64,000 nt of DNA from Burkholderia cenocepacia (GTDB taxonomy: Bacteria > Pseudomonadota > Gammaproteobacteria > Burkholderiales > Burkholderiaceae): positions 62,001 through 126,000 of the forward strand of contig NZ_CP060040.1 of the NCBI RefSeq assembly GCF_014211915.1. Direction: 5' to 3'. Numbering within the stretch: the stretch's first letter is position 1; the number at the start of each line of letters is the position of its first letter. Positions 46,924 through 59,496 of this stretch are shown piece after piece. The notes beneath the pieces were generated by a model, which saw only the letters and a program-made list of their open reading frames with translations, was not told where the DNA came from and searched no databases. A program made the translations under genes and the position numbers.

Positions 46924-47526
46924 TCAGAGGAAGCGTATGTTCCGCGTCTCGGCGCTCGCGAGCGACAGCGCACGGCGGGCGGCATTCATGTCGCGCCTGC
47001 CGCCGGGCTGCTTGAGCCGGCGGATTTCGGGCCATACGACGATGCCGAACACGGCGCGCAGGATCGCGCTCAGCACGAAAAAGCCGATTGCGGTTGCGCC
47101 GAACGCCATCGCTATGCCGAGCATGCCGTCCGTGCTGCGTTGCACCGCGGACAGGATGCCGGTGACGCAGAGGATGACGCATAGCATGCCGATCGTCACG
47201 AACGTATCGGTGCGTGCACCGGCGACTTGCGCGGTTCGAACGAGATACACGGAGCCGTCGGTGACGTTCCGGATGCCGTAGAGGGGAGCGTGATCCCCGC
47301 TTCGCGCGTACGCCACGGTCAGCCGGTCGCCGGCGACGATGAACAGGCTTCGCGTGCTGTCCGTCCTGACGGTGAGCGGCGCGTCGAACGTGTCGAGTTG
47401 CAGCGCGATTTCCTCGATGCTTTGCGTGGTCCAGCCGAGGTTGTTGCTCCAGACCTTCGTACTGATCGTCGTCTGGCTGACGGACGTCACGCAGCCGGAT
47501 GCGATCTGCATGGTGCGATCGGTCAT
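46924..47526 (-). CDS. Conserved membrane protein of unknown function (second of pair)
   Basis: Protein of 200 residues, not recognised. A soluble N-terminal part (about 1-100, beta-rich; TVAYARSGDHAPLYGIRNV) is followed by two hydrophobic segments (about 104-126 and 133-155) and a basic tail. The start codon overlaps the stop of the upstream membrane gene as ATGA, and both share the same layout, suggesting an ancient duplication and a joint function. Confidence 0.62.
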   Translation of the reverse strand: MTDRTMQIASGCVTSVSQTTISTKVWSNNLGWTTQSIEEIALQLDTFDAPLTVRTDSTRSLFIVAGDRLTVAYARSGDHAPLYGIRNVTDGSVYLVRTAQVAGARTDTFVTIGMLCVILCVTGILSAVQRSTDGMLGIAMAFGATAIGFFVLSAILRAVFGIVVWPEIRRLKQPGGRRDMNAARRALSLASAETRNIRFL

Positions 47527-48068
47527 GCGTTGCTCCGTTCCGCGGTGAAACGGGCTGGTTCGGATTGCCATTTCTCGTAGGCCTCGCGCCGCTGCGGCTG
47601 AAAAGCCAGTTCGGACAGGCCGGCAATCGCGAGCAAAGTACCCGTCATGCTGATGATGCTCACGAACACGTTGATGGCGCCGACGAGTGCCCAGCCCTGT
47701 TTGAATATGGCGGCCCCGCTCAGCAGGCTCAGTATGAAGATGCATGACGCCCACGTGAGCAGTGACAGATTGCTGTTCCGTTGTCTGACCGCGTCGTAAG
47801 GCGCGATTGCCACGTCATCGCTTCTGATCCATGCGATCCGGCGACGCCCGCGATCGTCGAAGATGCACGCGCGCACGGCCATCCCGGGCTTCAGTTGATC
47901 GACCTGCTTGAACGCCTCCGCGTCGGTATCGTAGGCGGCGATGAAGTAGCAGACGTTCTGCATCGTCACGCGATAAAGCGGCACCTTCTTGATGTCGGCG
48001 CCGATCCGAACGAGGTTCGTATCGATACGGTCGATCGTCGATTCGATCAGCGTGGTGTGATTGGGCAT
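47523..48068 (-). CDS. Conserved membrane protein of unknown function (first of pair)
   Basis: Protein of 181 residues, not recognised. N-terminal beta-rich domain (about 1-95: VPLYRVTMQNVCYFIAAYD, MAVRACIFDDRGRRRIAWI), then two hydrophobic segments (about 103-123 and 127-150) and a short charged tail. Upstream partner of the similar 200-residue protein, with a 4-base overlap. Confidence 0.62.
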   Translation of the reverse strand: MPNHTTLIESTIDRIDTNLVRIGADIKKVPLYRVTMQNVCYFIAAYDTDAEAFKQVDQLKPGMAVRACIFDDRGRRRIAWIRSDDVAIAPYDAVRQRNSNLSLLTWASCIFILSLLSGAAIFKQGWALVGAINVFVSIISMTGTLLAIAGLSELAFQPQRREAYEKWQSEPARFTAERSNA

Positions 48069-48114
48069 GGGACGGGAGAGTGGGCCGGCCGGCGCCGCTT
48101 TGGCGTCGGATTGA

Positions 48115-51357
<3,243 letters not shown>

Positions 51358-51544
51358 CGGGCGGGTGCTGCGGCGGTCGTTTCGGATGATCGTCGCGTGG
51401 CGATGATCAGTGTGCGCGACGGTTGGCGGACTGATGCGCCCATTCGCGGGCGCGGCAACCATAACGAACCGCGGCGCCGATGGCGCCACCACGCAACGTG
51501 GCGGCGCGCACCCGCAGACCGTGCCCGCGACCGACCGGCGCGAC

Positions 51545-51949
51545 TCAGGCCGCTTCCGCCCGCTCTTCCTCTTCCGCTTCGAGCATCGCCTTCACGATCA
51601 GGTAGATGGCCGGCAGGTCATCATCGTCGCGGCGCCAGTCGACCGGCTCCTCGACGTCTGCGGCAACCAGCCGGCTGCCACGCAGCCGGATGAATGCGTC
51701 GACGACGGCCGGATCGTTGCGGTTCAGGAAGCCGGGATTCGAGAACGCCAGCTCCTCGACGTTCAGCAGCGCCTGCCAGCTCATCGTGCGAACGGCCGCC
51801 GGGTGGGTGCGGCGGCGCAGACCGAGCGCTCGCTGCGCGGGGCCGCCCGCGACACGCTGCAGATCGACGACCGCCCGCTGCGCGGCGCGCTCGAAGTGGA
51901 CGGGATTGAAACCGGGTTGCTCGGGATCGAATGCGGAAGCCTGGAACAT
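51545..51949 (-). CDS. Hypothetical protein
   Basis: Protein of 134 residues, not recognised. Basic N-terminal half and a very acidic C-terminus (RRDDDDLPAIYLIVKAMLE followed by E-rich end). No signal peptide or membrane segment. It ends 187 bases after the convergent fadH gene and stands alone, between fadH and a LysR regulator. Codon usage is like its neighbours, supporting a real gene. Confidence 0.55.
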   Translation of the reverse strand: MFQASAFDPEQPGFNPVHFERAAQRAVVDLQRVAGGPAQRALGLRRRTHPAAVRTMSWQALLNVEELAFSNPGFLNRNDPAVVDAFIRLRGSRLVAADVEEPVDWRRDDDDLPAIYLIVKAMLEAEEEERAEAA

Positions 51950-52120
51950 GGTCGCCTCACAAAAGTCCGTTCGTCTGTGGATGACGGAATTCGGGTCAAA
52001 TGGTGCAAAAGCACTGTAAATATATACAGCGTTCGGCGTGGTTTCAAGTCCCGAATGCAGAATTTCGTGTGTCGGCGCTCAACGCTCGACGCGGGCGATC
52101 GCATCGATCGGGCGGACGAT

Positions 52121-53014
52121 CTACACCGCCGCCGCGATCGTTTCCCGCAGCCACCGATGCGCCGGATCGCGATGCACGCGCTCGTGCCACAGCATCGACA
52201 TTTCATAGCCGGGCACCTCGACCGGTGCGTCCACCACGCGCAGCGCCGGCACGTCGCGCACCAGCCGCTCGGGCAGCATCGCGACGAGATCGGTGCTCGC
52301 GACGGCCGACATCACGAACAGGAAGTGCGGCACCGACAGCACGACGCGCCGCGTGGCCCCGGCCTTCGCGAGCGCTTCGTCCGTCACGCCGAAGAAGCCG
52401 CCGCCGTCGGGCGACACGATCACGTGCTCGAGCGTGGCGAACTGCGCGAGCGTGGGGCGCCGCTTCAGCTTCGGATGACCGGCACGGCCGATCAGCACGT
52501 AACGCTCGACGAACAGCGGCAGCCGTCGCATGCCGGGGGGCGACCCTTCGGTCGTATGAAAAGCCAGGTCGATGCCGTTTCGTTCGGCATCCTGCTCGAT
52601 GCGCGGCGGCACGAGCTCGACGACGGCCAGCCGCGTGCCGGGCGCGGCCGAACGCAGCGTGCGCAGCGCGGGCAGCACGATCGTCGATTCGCCGTAGTCG
52701 GTCGCGGCCACGCGCCACGTGTGCGTCGCGGTCGCGGGATCGAACGGCGTGGCCGGAATCACCGCGCGCTCGACCGCTTCGAGCGCATCGCGCAACGGCT
52801 CGCGCAGCGCTTCCGCGCGGGCGGTCGGCCGCATCCCGCGCGGGCCGGGCAACAGCAGCGGATCGCCGAACACGTCGCGCAGTTTCTGCAGCTGCACGCT
52901 GACCGACGGCTGCGACATGTTCAGCTTCTCGGCCGCGCGCGTGACGTTGTGCTCGGCGAGCAGCACGTCCAGCGTGACGAGCAGGTTCAGATCGAGCCGT
53001 CTGAGATTATTCAT
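52121..53014 (-). CDS. LysR-type regulator of the quinone reductase gene
   Basis: Protein of 297 residues. Winged helix about 5-64 (LDLNLLVTLDVLLAEHNVTR, NMSQPSVSVQLQKLRDVFGD) of the NodD/NahR/LinR subgroup, then an effector-binding domain (RVAATDYGESTIVLPAL). Divergent from the flavodoxin-fold reductase at 53101 with an 86-base gap holding a palindrome. It most likely controls that gene in response to a quinone or aromatic compound. Confidence 0.87.
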   Translation of the reverse strand: MNNLRRLDLNLLVTLDVLLAEHNVTRAAEKLNMSQPSVSVQLQKLRDVFGDPLLLPGPRGMRPTARAEALREPLRDALEAVERAVIPATPFDPATATHTWRVAATDYGESTIVLPALRTLRSAAPGTRLAVVELVPPRIEQDAERNGIDLAFHTTEGSPPGMRRLPLFVERYVLIGRAGHPKLKRRPTLAQFATLEHVIVSPDGGGFFGVTDEALAKAGATRRVVLSVPHFLFVMSAVASTDLVAMLPERLVRDVPALRVVDAPVEVPGYEMSMLWHERVHRDPAHRWLRETIAAAV

Positions 53015-53018
53015 GGCT

Positions 53019-53038
53019 ATACCTGGAATATCAGGAAT
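53019..53038. promoter_or_regulatory. LysR-type operator palindrome
   Basis: ATACCTG-N6-CAGGAAT, inverted repeat with one mismatch, in the gap between the divergent LysR gene and the reductase gene. It starts 5 bases before the LysR start codon, consistent with autoregulation and divergent control. Confidence 0.5.
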
Positions 53039-53100
53039 TCATTTCAAATATACCGTCGGAGGCCACATCCTGCAGTCATTCAATCCACGGAGTGACGAAG

Positions 53101-53886
53101 ATGAATGTGCTGATCGTGTATGCCCATCCCGAACCGCGTTCGCTGAACGGCGCGCTGCGCGATTTCGCCGTCGCGCATCTCGAAGCGGCCGGCCACGCGG
53201 TGCAGGTGAGCGACCTGTATGCGATGAACTGGAAGGCGGTGCTGGACGCGAAAGACGTGACCGATCGCGCGCCCGATGCGCGGTTCGATCCGTCGCTCGA
53301 TTCGAAGCGCGCGTTCGCAGCGGGTACGCAAAGCGAAGACATCGCACGCGAGCAGGACAAGCTGAAGTGGGCCGACGCGGTGATCCTGCAGTTTCCGCTG
53401 TGGTGGTTCTCGATGCCGGCGATCATGAAAGGCTGGTTCGAGCGCGTGTACGCGTACGGTTTTGCGTACGGCGTCGGCGAGCATTCCGATACGCACTGGG
53501 GCGATCGCTACGGTGAAGGTTCGCTGGCCGGCAAGCGGGCGATGATCGTCGTCACGACGGGCGGATGGGAGTCGCACTACAGCCCGCGCGGCATTAACGG
53601 GCCGATCGACGACCTGCTGTTCCCGATCCAGCACGGCGTGCTGTATTACCCGGGATTCGACGTGCTGCCGCCGTTCGTGATCTATCAGACGGGCAAGATG
53701 AACGCCGCGCGCTTCGACAAAACCTGTACGGCGCTCGGCCAGCGTCTCGACGAGCTGTGGACCACGCCGCCGATTCCGTTTCGCCGGCAGAACGCGGGCG
53801 ATTACGAAATTCCGGCGCTGACGTTGAAAGAGGAGATCGCGCCGGGGAAGGTGGGGTTCGCCGCGCATCTGGCGAGCGATCGGTGA
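53101..53886 (+). CDS. NAD(P)H-dependent quinone oxidoreductase, flavodoxin-like fold
   Basis: Protein of 261 residues in the flavodoxin-2/NQO1 family. The phosphate loop is visible as VYAHPEPRSLNGAL (about 6-19), the FMN/FAD-binding FPLWWFSMPAIMKGWFERV (about 100-118) and the TTGG loop. It transfers two electrons to quinones, avoiding semiquinone formation, or reduces nitro/azo compounds. The ATG at 53101 has GGAG 9 bases upstream. Paired with the divergent LysR gene. The convergent type VI cluster begins 10 bases after its stop. Confidence 0.85.
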   Translation: MNVLIVYAHPEPRSLNGALRDFAVAHLEAAGHAVQVSDLYAMNWKAVLDAKDVTDRAPDARFDPSLDSKRAFAAGTQSEDIAREQDKLKWADAVILQFPLWWFSMPAIMKGWFERVYAYGFAYGVGEHSDTHWGDRYGEGSLAGKRAMIVVTTGGWESHYSPRGINGPIDDLLFPIQHGVLYYPGFDVLPPFVIYQTGKMNAARFDKTCTALGQRLDELWTTPPIPFRRQNAGDYEIPALTLKEEIAPGKVGFAAHLASDR

Positions 53887-53896
53887 TCGTGCGCGA

Positions 53897-54319
53897 TCAT
53901 GATCGATCGAGACCCCGTTCGACGCGCAGGCGACCCGGCGGCTCGAAGTAGGTGCCGAAGCGGACGAGCCCTGCGTTCTTCAGATGGCAGGTCATTTCGA
54001 AGCTCGCCAGGATGCCGGGATCGCGGTTGTCGACGATTCCGATGTCGATCGAGCGAATGCGTGGCTCGTACTTCAGCAGCGTTGCTTCCATCTGCTGCTT
54101 GAGCAAGTGTGACGACGCAGGCAGTGCCTTGTAGATGTTCGTCAGGTCGGGCAAACCATAGTCGGGCAGGTGCTTGAGCGCACCGGCCCGCGTATTGAGA
54201 ATGCGGCGCACGTTCTGTTGCACGCTCAGGCATTCGAGCGTCCGGTCGTCGTAAGCGCCGATCGGCTCACCGCCGATCTGGCCGAGCAGCATGTCGTAGA
54301 GCGACGGGCCGGCGGTCAT
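53897..54319 (-). CDS. tssE: Type VI baseplate protein TssE (gp25-like)
   Basis: Baseplate wedge protein of 140 residues, homologous to phage T4 gp25. Conserved core: VQQNVRRILNTRAGALKHLP, then DYGLPDLTNIYK, and the R-I-R-S-I-D beta strand. The start overlaps the tssH stop by four bases (ATGA), so it is coupled to it. Last gene of the minus-strand type VI operon. Confidence 0.92.
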   Translation of the reverse strand: MTAGPSLYDMLLGQIGGEPIGAYDDRTLECLSVQQNVRRILNTRAGALKHLPDYGLPDLTNIYKALPASSHLLKQQMEATLLKYEPRIRSIDIGIVDNRDPGILASFEMTCHLKNAGLVRFGTYFEPPGRLRVERGLDRS

Positions 54320-57030
54320 CGGTTGCCCGCTCGCGTCGTGTCGGTGTCGCCGGGCGCCGGCGCGTCGATGAAGTCGATCGTCACCGATCCTTCGGCGGTG
54401 ACGGACAACAGGATTTGCCGTGGCGCCGTGCCGGATGCCATCCGTTCGAGCAGTTCGCGGGACACGACCGGCAGCACGCGCTGGTTCAGGAACGCATCGA
54501 CGCTGCGTGCGCCGGATTCGCGCGACATGCAGTGCCGCGCGATCGATTCGATCGGATCGTCCGTGCACGTCAAGGTCACCGCGTGTTGCCGAAGGAGGCG
54601 CTCGGCGATCTTGTCCAGCTTGATCCGCACGATCGACGCGAGCGCCGCCGCGTCGAGCGGCCGATAGACGAGTGTCTGAAAGCGCGCAAGCAGCGCGGGC
54701 TGGAAGTGCGCGACCAGTCGAGGATGAACGGTTTCGCGCAGCGCCGCGTGCGTGATCGCCGGATCCTCGGCCGTTGCATCGTCGATTTGCGCGCTGCCGA
54801 GATTGGACGTCATCACGATCACGCAATGGCGAAAATCGATCTCGCGTCCCTCGCCGTCGCGCATCGTGCCGCGGTCGAACACCTGATAGAAAATGTCGAG
54901 CACGTCCCGATGCGCTTTCTCGACCTCGTCGAGCAACACGACGCTATACGGGCGCTGACGCACGGCTTCGGTCAGGACGCCGCCGCGTCCGTAACCGACG
55001 TAGCCGGGCGGTGAGCCCTTGAGCTGCGATACCGTATGCGCTTCCTGGTACTCGGACAGGTTGATCGTCGTCAGCGCGGCTTCGCCGCCGAACAGCAGGT
55101 CGGCGAGCGCCAGCGCGGTTTCGGTCTTGCCGACGCCGGACGGCCCGGTGAGCAGGAACACGCCGAGCGGTGCATGCTCGCTCTTCAGGCCGGCCTTGGC
55201 GGTACGCAGGCTCTCCGCCAGCGCACCGATCGCGTCGTCCTGCGCAACCACGCGCGCGGCGAGCGTCGCTTCGAGCGTGAGCAGGCTTCGTAGTTCGTCG
55301 TCGACGAGATTGCCCACCGGCACACCCGTCCATTCGGCGACGACGCGCGCGATGGCCTGAGCATCAACGTCGGCGGCGATCATCGGCGACTTGCCCTGAG
55401 CGGTCCGCAGCGCATCGATGGCACTGGAAATGGCCGCCGGATCCGACGTGGGGCCGGCCGCGCCGCGATGGGTGCGCAAGATGTCGACGAGTTCGCGTTC
55501 TCGCGTGTACTGGCCGAGCAGCACGTCGGCGGTGTCGCGCACGGCGTCGTGTTTGATGTCGATCGTGGCACGGCGCTCGGCGACGTCGCCGATTCCGGCA
55601 CGGGAATCCGCGTCGAGCGCGGCGCGTTCCAGTTCGAGCGCCGTCAGTGTCGCGCGTGCCTGCTGCAGTTCCACGGGCGGCACGTCGAGCGCCATGCGCA
55701 CGCGCGCGGCAGCCGTGTCGAGCAGATCGACGGCCTTGTCCGGCAGTTGCCGGGCTGGAATGTAGCGGCGCGACAACCGCACGGCCGCGACGATCGCTTC
55801 GTCGCGGATATGGACGTCGTGATGCTTCGCGTAGCGGCTTGCGAGCCCGCGCAGCATCAGGCAGGCCGTGTCGTCGTCGGGCTCGTCGACCTTGATGATC
55901 TGGAAGCGCCGTTCGAGCGCGGCATCGCGTTCGAAATATTCCTTGTACTCGGCCCACGTGGTTGCCGCGATCGTACGCAACTCGCCGCGCGCGAGCGCCG
56001 GCTTGAGCAGGTTGGCCGCGTCGGCGCCGCCCGCCGCGTTGCCCGCGCCGATCAACGTATGCGCTTCGTCGACGAACAGCAGGATGGGGGTCGTCGATGT
56101 CCGCACCTCGTCGATCACGTTCTTCAGCCGTTGTTCGAATTCGCCCTTCACGCCCGCGCCGGCCTGCAGCAAGCCGAGATCGAGCGTCAGGATGCGCGTG
56201 CCGCGGATCGTTTCCGGCACGCTGCCGTCGACCACGCGCAATGCGAGCCCTTCGACGAGCGCGGTCTTGCCGACGCCCGGTTCGCCGACCAGGATCGGGT
56301 TGTTCTTGCGGCGGCGCGCCAGCACGTCGATCATCTGCCGGATCTCCCGGTCGCGTCCGAAGACGGGATCGATCTCGCCACGACGGGCCTTTTCGGTCAG
56401 GTCGAGTGCAAAGCGCGCGAGGGCGTTGTCGCCGGTGGCGCGAGACGGTGCGTGCGTGGCGTGACGATCGATGGAGGCTTCCGTCGCTGTATTGCCGGGC
56501 TGAGCGACGGTTGGCGACGTATTCGGCTGCCCCATCGTTTCATCGGACGCGTGTTCGGACGAGCGCCGCCCGATCCGGGGCAGCACGCGCCGGATCTGCG
56601 CGCTCGAAACCGACAAGAGCGGCCACGCACGTTGCGTGCGCAGGACGTGCGGCGCGTCGACGATCGCCTGCAGTAGATGGCCCGAGCGAATGGTGCCGTC
56701 GGCATCGTCCGACACCGCATGCGTCCATGCATCCTCGATCACCGTGGCGAGCTGCCGCGACAGCGCCGGCATGCCGCGCAGCGTGCGAGGCATGCGGTCG
56801 ATCACGTCGATCAACGCATCCCACACCGCATCGATATCGAGATCGTAGTGGCGCAGGATCGCCGGAATGTCGCCGTCGTCCGCTTCGATCAGTTTCAGCA
56901 CCCAGTGCTCGACCGCGATTTCGTCCGCGAGTCGGGTCTGGCACAGGCTCGCGGCGGCTTCGAGCGCACGCGTGCAATGGGGGTTGAGGCGGCGAATGAG
57001 ATGGGAGGCGTCCCGGAGAGGCGGCGTCAT
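54316..57030 (-). CDS. tssH: Type VI sheath-disassembling ATPase TssH (ClpV)
   Basis: AAA+ unfoldase of 904 residues that recycles contracted TssBC sheaths. N-domain about 1-160 (LIRRLNPHCTRALEAAASLC), a variable linker (about 160-205), first ATPase (Walker A GEPGVGKTALVEG, Walker B LLFVDEAHTLIGAG) and second ATPase (GPSGVGKTETALAL, pore loop GYVGYGRGG, VVLLDEVEKAHRDVL). A ClpB-like middle domain (about 430-560) separates them. Length is usual for ClpV. Coupled to tssE downstream; 137 bases separate it from hcp. Confidence 0.93.
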   Translation of the reverse strand: MTPPLRDASHLIRRLNPHCTRALEAAASLCQTRLADEIAVEHWVLKLIEADDGDIPAILRHYDLDIDAVWDALIDVIDRMPRTLRGMPALSRQLATVIEDAWTHAVSDDADGTIRSGHLLQAIVDAPHVLRTQRAWPLLSVSSAQIRRVLPRIGRRSSEHASDETMGQPNTSPTVAQPGNTATEASIDRHATHAPSRATGDNALARFALDLTEKARRGEIDPVFGRDREIRQMIDVLARRRKNNPILVGEPGVGKTALVEGLALRVVDGSVPETIRGTRILTLDLGLLQAGAGVKGEFEQRLKNVIDEVRTSTTPILLFVDEAHTLIGAGNAAGGADAANLLKPALARGELRTIAATTWAEYKEYFERDAALERRFQIIKVDEPDDDTACLMLRGLASRYAKHHDVHIRDEAIVAAVRLSRRYIPARQLPDKAVDLLDTAAARVRMALDVPPVELQQARATLTALELERAALDADSRAGIGDVAERRATIDIKHDAVRDTADVLLGQYTRERELVDILRTHRGAAGPTSDPAAISSAIDALRTAQGKSPMIAADVDAQAIARVVAEWTGVPVGNLVDDELRSLLTLEATLAARVVAQDDAIGALAESLRTAKAGLKSEHAPLGVFLLTGPSGVGKTETALALADLLFGGEAALTTINLSEYQEAHTVSQLKGSPPGYVGYGRGGVLTEAVRQRPYSVVLLDEVEKAHRDVLDIFYQVFDRGTMRDGEGREIDFRHCVIVMTSNLGSAQIDDATAEDPAITHAALRETVHPRLVAHFQPALLARFQTLVYRPLDAAALASIVRIKLDKIAERLLRQHAVTLTCTDDPIESIARHCMSRESGARSVDAFLNQRVLPVVSRELLERMASGTAPRQILLSVTAEGSVTIDFIDAPAPGDTDTTRAGNR

Positions 57031-57167
57031 GTCGATGGCGGATCAGGAAGGGAGGAGCGCGTGCAATCGTCGATGCCCATGCGAACCGAGGGGCGCGACT
57101 GCGCATGGGCGACTGGCGGAGCGGAACCCGGAGCGGGCATGCCGGTTTCCGCCAGTCGGTCAGTGCG

Positions 57168-57653
57168 TCAGGAACGTTCGTTCCACGTATCCTTGTGGAT
57201 AATGTTGCCGTCCTTGTACGACCACGTGATCGTCTCGTAGCGCAGTTCGACGTCTTCGAGATGGTTGTGTTTCTCGTAGTCGGGGTTCTTGATGTCGAGC
57301 ATCTTCGGTTTCACGGCGACGATCTTCACGTTGTCGAGCTTCGTGTTGAAGTACTCCTTTTCCTTGCCCGCGTCGTCGATCTTGTACCACTTGATCTCGA
57401 CCGACTTCAGTGTTTGCCCGCTCGTCACCGCCTTGTACAGATACGGCGTCGACGCGTCCGTCTCCTTCGTCAGCGTGATCGGCTTGTGCACGCGCGTGCC
57501 GGTCAGCTTGCCCGTATTGCCGTCGGTCGGGATGTGCACGCCGTGATCGAACGCAACCAGTTCGACGCTGCCTTCGCGATCCTGGACGGTCACCGAACCC
57601 TTGATGTCCGCACCGCCGTCGTCCTTGAGCCACATGTAGGCCGGAATTGCCAT
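57168..57653 (-). CDS. hcp: Type VI tube protein Hcp (TssD)
   Basis: Inner-tube hexamer protein of 161 residues. The start MAIPAYMWLKDDGGADIKGS, the central VHIPTDGNTGKLTGTRVHKP and the end TITWSYKDGNIIHKDTWNER are classic Hcp motifs. The ATG at 57653 has AAGGAG upstream. An intergenic gap on each side (94 and 137 bases) allows its own promoter and higher output than neighbours. Confidence 0.94.
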   Translation of the reverse strand: MAIPAYMWLKDDGGADIKGSVTVQDREGSVELVAFDHGVHIPTDGNTGKLTGTRVHKPITLTKETDASTPYLYKAVTSGQTLKSVEIKWYKIDDAGKEKEYFNTKLDNVKIVAVKPKMLDIKNPDYEKHNHLEDVELRYETITWSYKDGNIIHKDTWNERS

Positions 57654-57747
57654 TGGTCCACTCCTTCTTCTTCGTACTGCGAATCGCCGGAACCGGATTC
57701 CGGCGCTGACAAACCCGGGGCGGATGCCCCGGGAACCCAAACGCGTG

Positions 57748-59496
57748 TTACATCGCGGCACGGATCGAAGCAGCCGGCGCCGGCATGTCGGGCACCAGCG
57801 TGATTTCGACCCGGCGATTCTTCGCCCGTCCTTCGGGTGTGGCGTTGTCCGCCACCGGCCGCGTATCGCCGTAACCCTGAATCGCGAATTGCGTGGTCGG
57901 CAAGCCCGATGCATCGACGAGCCAGTCGCGCACGGCGGTCGCGCGGTCGAGCGACAGCTTCAGGTTGCGGTCCGGGCGGCCCTGGTCGTCCGCATGGCCG
58001 GCCACGAGGATGCGCTTGCCGGGATGTGCGTTGATCAGTTCGAGTGCACCAACCATCGCGCGTGTGGTGCCCGGCTTGAGCTGTGCTTTGCCGCTGTCGA
58101 ACAGCGACATGCTGTCCAGCGTGACGACGGCGGGCGGCGGCGCGGGCGGTTCGTAGGACGCGATTGCGTCGTCGAGAACCGGCATCACCTGTGCGCCCCG
58201 GTACATGCCGAACGACAGGCGCAGCGGAACGCCCGTGCGCGCATACCGGTCGAGCCGGTCGCGACTGGCGACGAGCGCCTGCAGCGCGTCGCGTTTCGCG
58301 GCATCGTGCGCGGCCGGGATCGCCGAATACCGACGGAGATCGGCGCCGATGCGGGCCAGTTGCGCCTCGTTGTTCCTGGCGGCGCCCCAGAAGGCGGCGG
58401 CGGCCGCACAGGCCAGCAGCGCGAGCGCATGGGCGAGAGCCGCCATGCGCGGCGACATCCAGCGCCGGCGGGGCATCGCCTCGATCAGCGGTTGCGGCAG
58501 CGGCCACGGCAGCGGCGAGGCGCCGGCGTCTGCTCGCGTCACGCGGGTCTGCATCTCGACGTCGCGCTCCCACGGGCTCGCCGCGCCGCTCGCGGGGCCG
58601 CAGTCGATCCAGCCGGCGCCGAACAGCGCCCAGGGCGCAGCCGGATGCTGCCGGTCCGTCAGCGTGTCGACGACGACCCGTTGCGTCCATCCAGCGATCG
58701 AGCCGAGAGCCGCGGCACGAACCGCCGGGGCCTGATCTCCGGCCGCGTGCTGCACTTCGCTTTCGGCGGCACGGATCACCGGTTCGAAACGCCCGGCGTC
58801 CATCATGCGGGTCGCGGACGACACGCCGTACCATTGCATTCCGGCGAGACCGGCAGCGCCGGTCGTCAGTCGCTGGTAGACCGCGACATACCCAGGCAGT
58901 CGCGTGCCGAGCATACGTGCCGCATCGGCGACGGCCTGACGCACGACACACAGCCGTTGCGTCAGCATGTCCGTCCCCGTATGCAGGGCGGGCGCGACGG
59001 ACAGCACGACGCCGTCCGGCGCGCGCCCGTCGCGCCACTGCCTGACCGCCACGGCCAGTCGCGGCAGATCCTGGGCTCGGTCGACGCGCAGCCAGATCGC
59101 GCCATCGCCCACGTGCACATGCCGCGCTTCGGCAGCTCGGTCGAACAGCGCCGGCAAGCCGTCGCCCATGACGAGCACCAGCGGCATGCGCGTGCGCAGC
59201 TTCACGGGGATGTCGGCGGTCGCCGTACCCAGCGCGGCCAGCACGCGCACGTTTTGCTCACGCGCGCGGGACAACTGATGGGTACGCCGTCCGATGAGCG
59301 CGATTGCAACGAGCCCGGCGATCGCCGTGATCGCCGCGGCCGCGCCGCGTCCGAGCGGCAGGACGAGCCAGATCACTGCGAGCGCCAGCGCGGTCGCGAA
59401 CACGATCATCACGCGAAACGGGTAGCCCAGCCCCTCGTGAGCACGACCGGGGGCCGGCGCCGACATCGCGGACAGGGCAGGCAGGTCGGATTTCAC
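57748..59496 (-). CDS. Type VI-associated OmpA-family anchor protein
   Basis: Protein of 582 residues from a GTG that overlaps the tssL stop (GTGA). Two N-terminal membrane helices (about 27-45 and 50-65), a cytoplasmic/linker region, another helix (about 355-375), and a C-terminal OmpA/peptidoglycan-binding domain (about 465-575: LFDSGKAQLKPGT, AGHADDQGRPDRNLKLS, GRAKNRRVEITLV). It probably supplies the wall anchoring missing from the short TssL. The large middle region has no clear family. Confidence 0.8.
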   Translation of the reverse strand: MKSDLPALSAMSAPAPGRAHEGLGYPFRVMIVFATALALAVIWLVLPLGRGAAAAITAIAGLVAIALIGRRTHQLSRAREQNVRVLAALGTATADIPVKLRTRMPLVLVMGDGLPALFDRAAEARHVHVGDGAIWLRVDRAQDLPRLAVAVRQWRDGRAPDGVVLSVAPALHTGTDMLTQRLCVVRQAVADAARMLGTRLPGYVAVYQRLTTGAAGLAGMQWYGVSSATRMMDAGRFEPVIRAAESEVQHAAGDQAPAVRAAALGSIAGWTQRVVVDTLTDRQHPAAPWALFGAGWIDCGPASGAASPWERDVEMQTRVTRADAGASPLPWPLPQPLIEAMPRRRWMSPRMAALAHALALLACAAAAAFWGAARNNEAQLARIGADLRRYSAIPAAHDAAKRDALQALVASRDRLDRYARTGVPLRLSFGMYRGAQVMPVLDDAIASYEPPAPPPAVVTLDSMSLFDSGKAQLKPGTTRAMVGALELINAHPGKRILVAGHADDQGRPDRNLKLSLDRATAVRDWLVDASGLPTTQFAIQGYGDTRPVADNATPEGRAKNRRVEITLVPDMPAPAASIRAAM

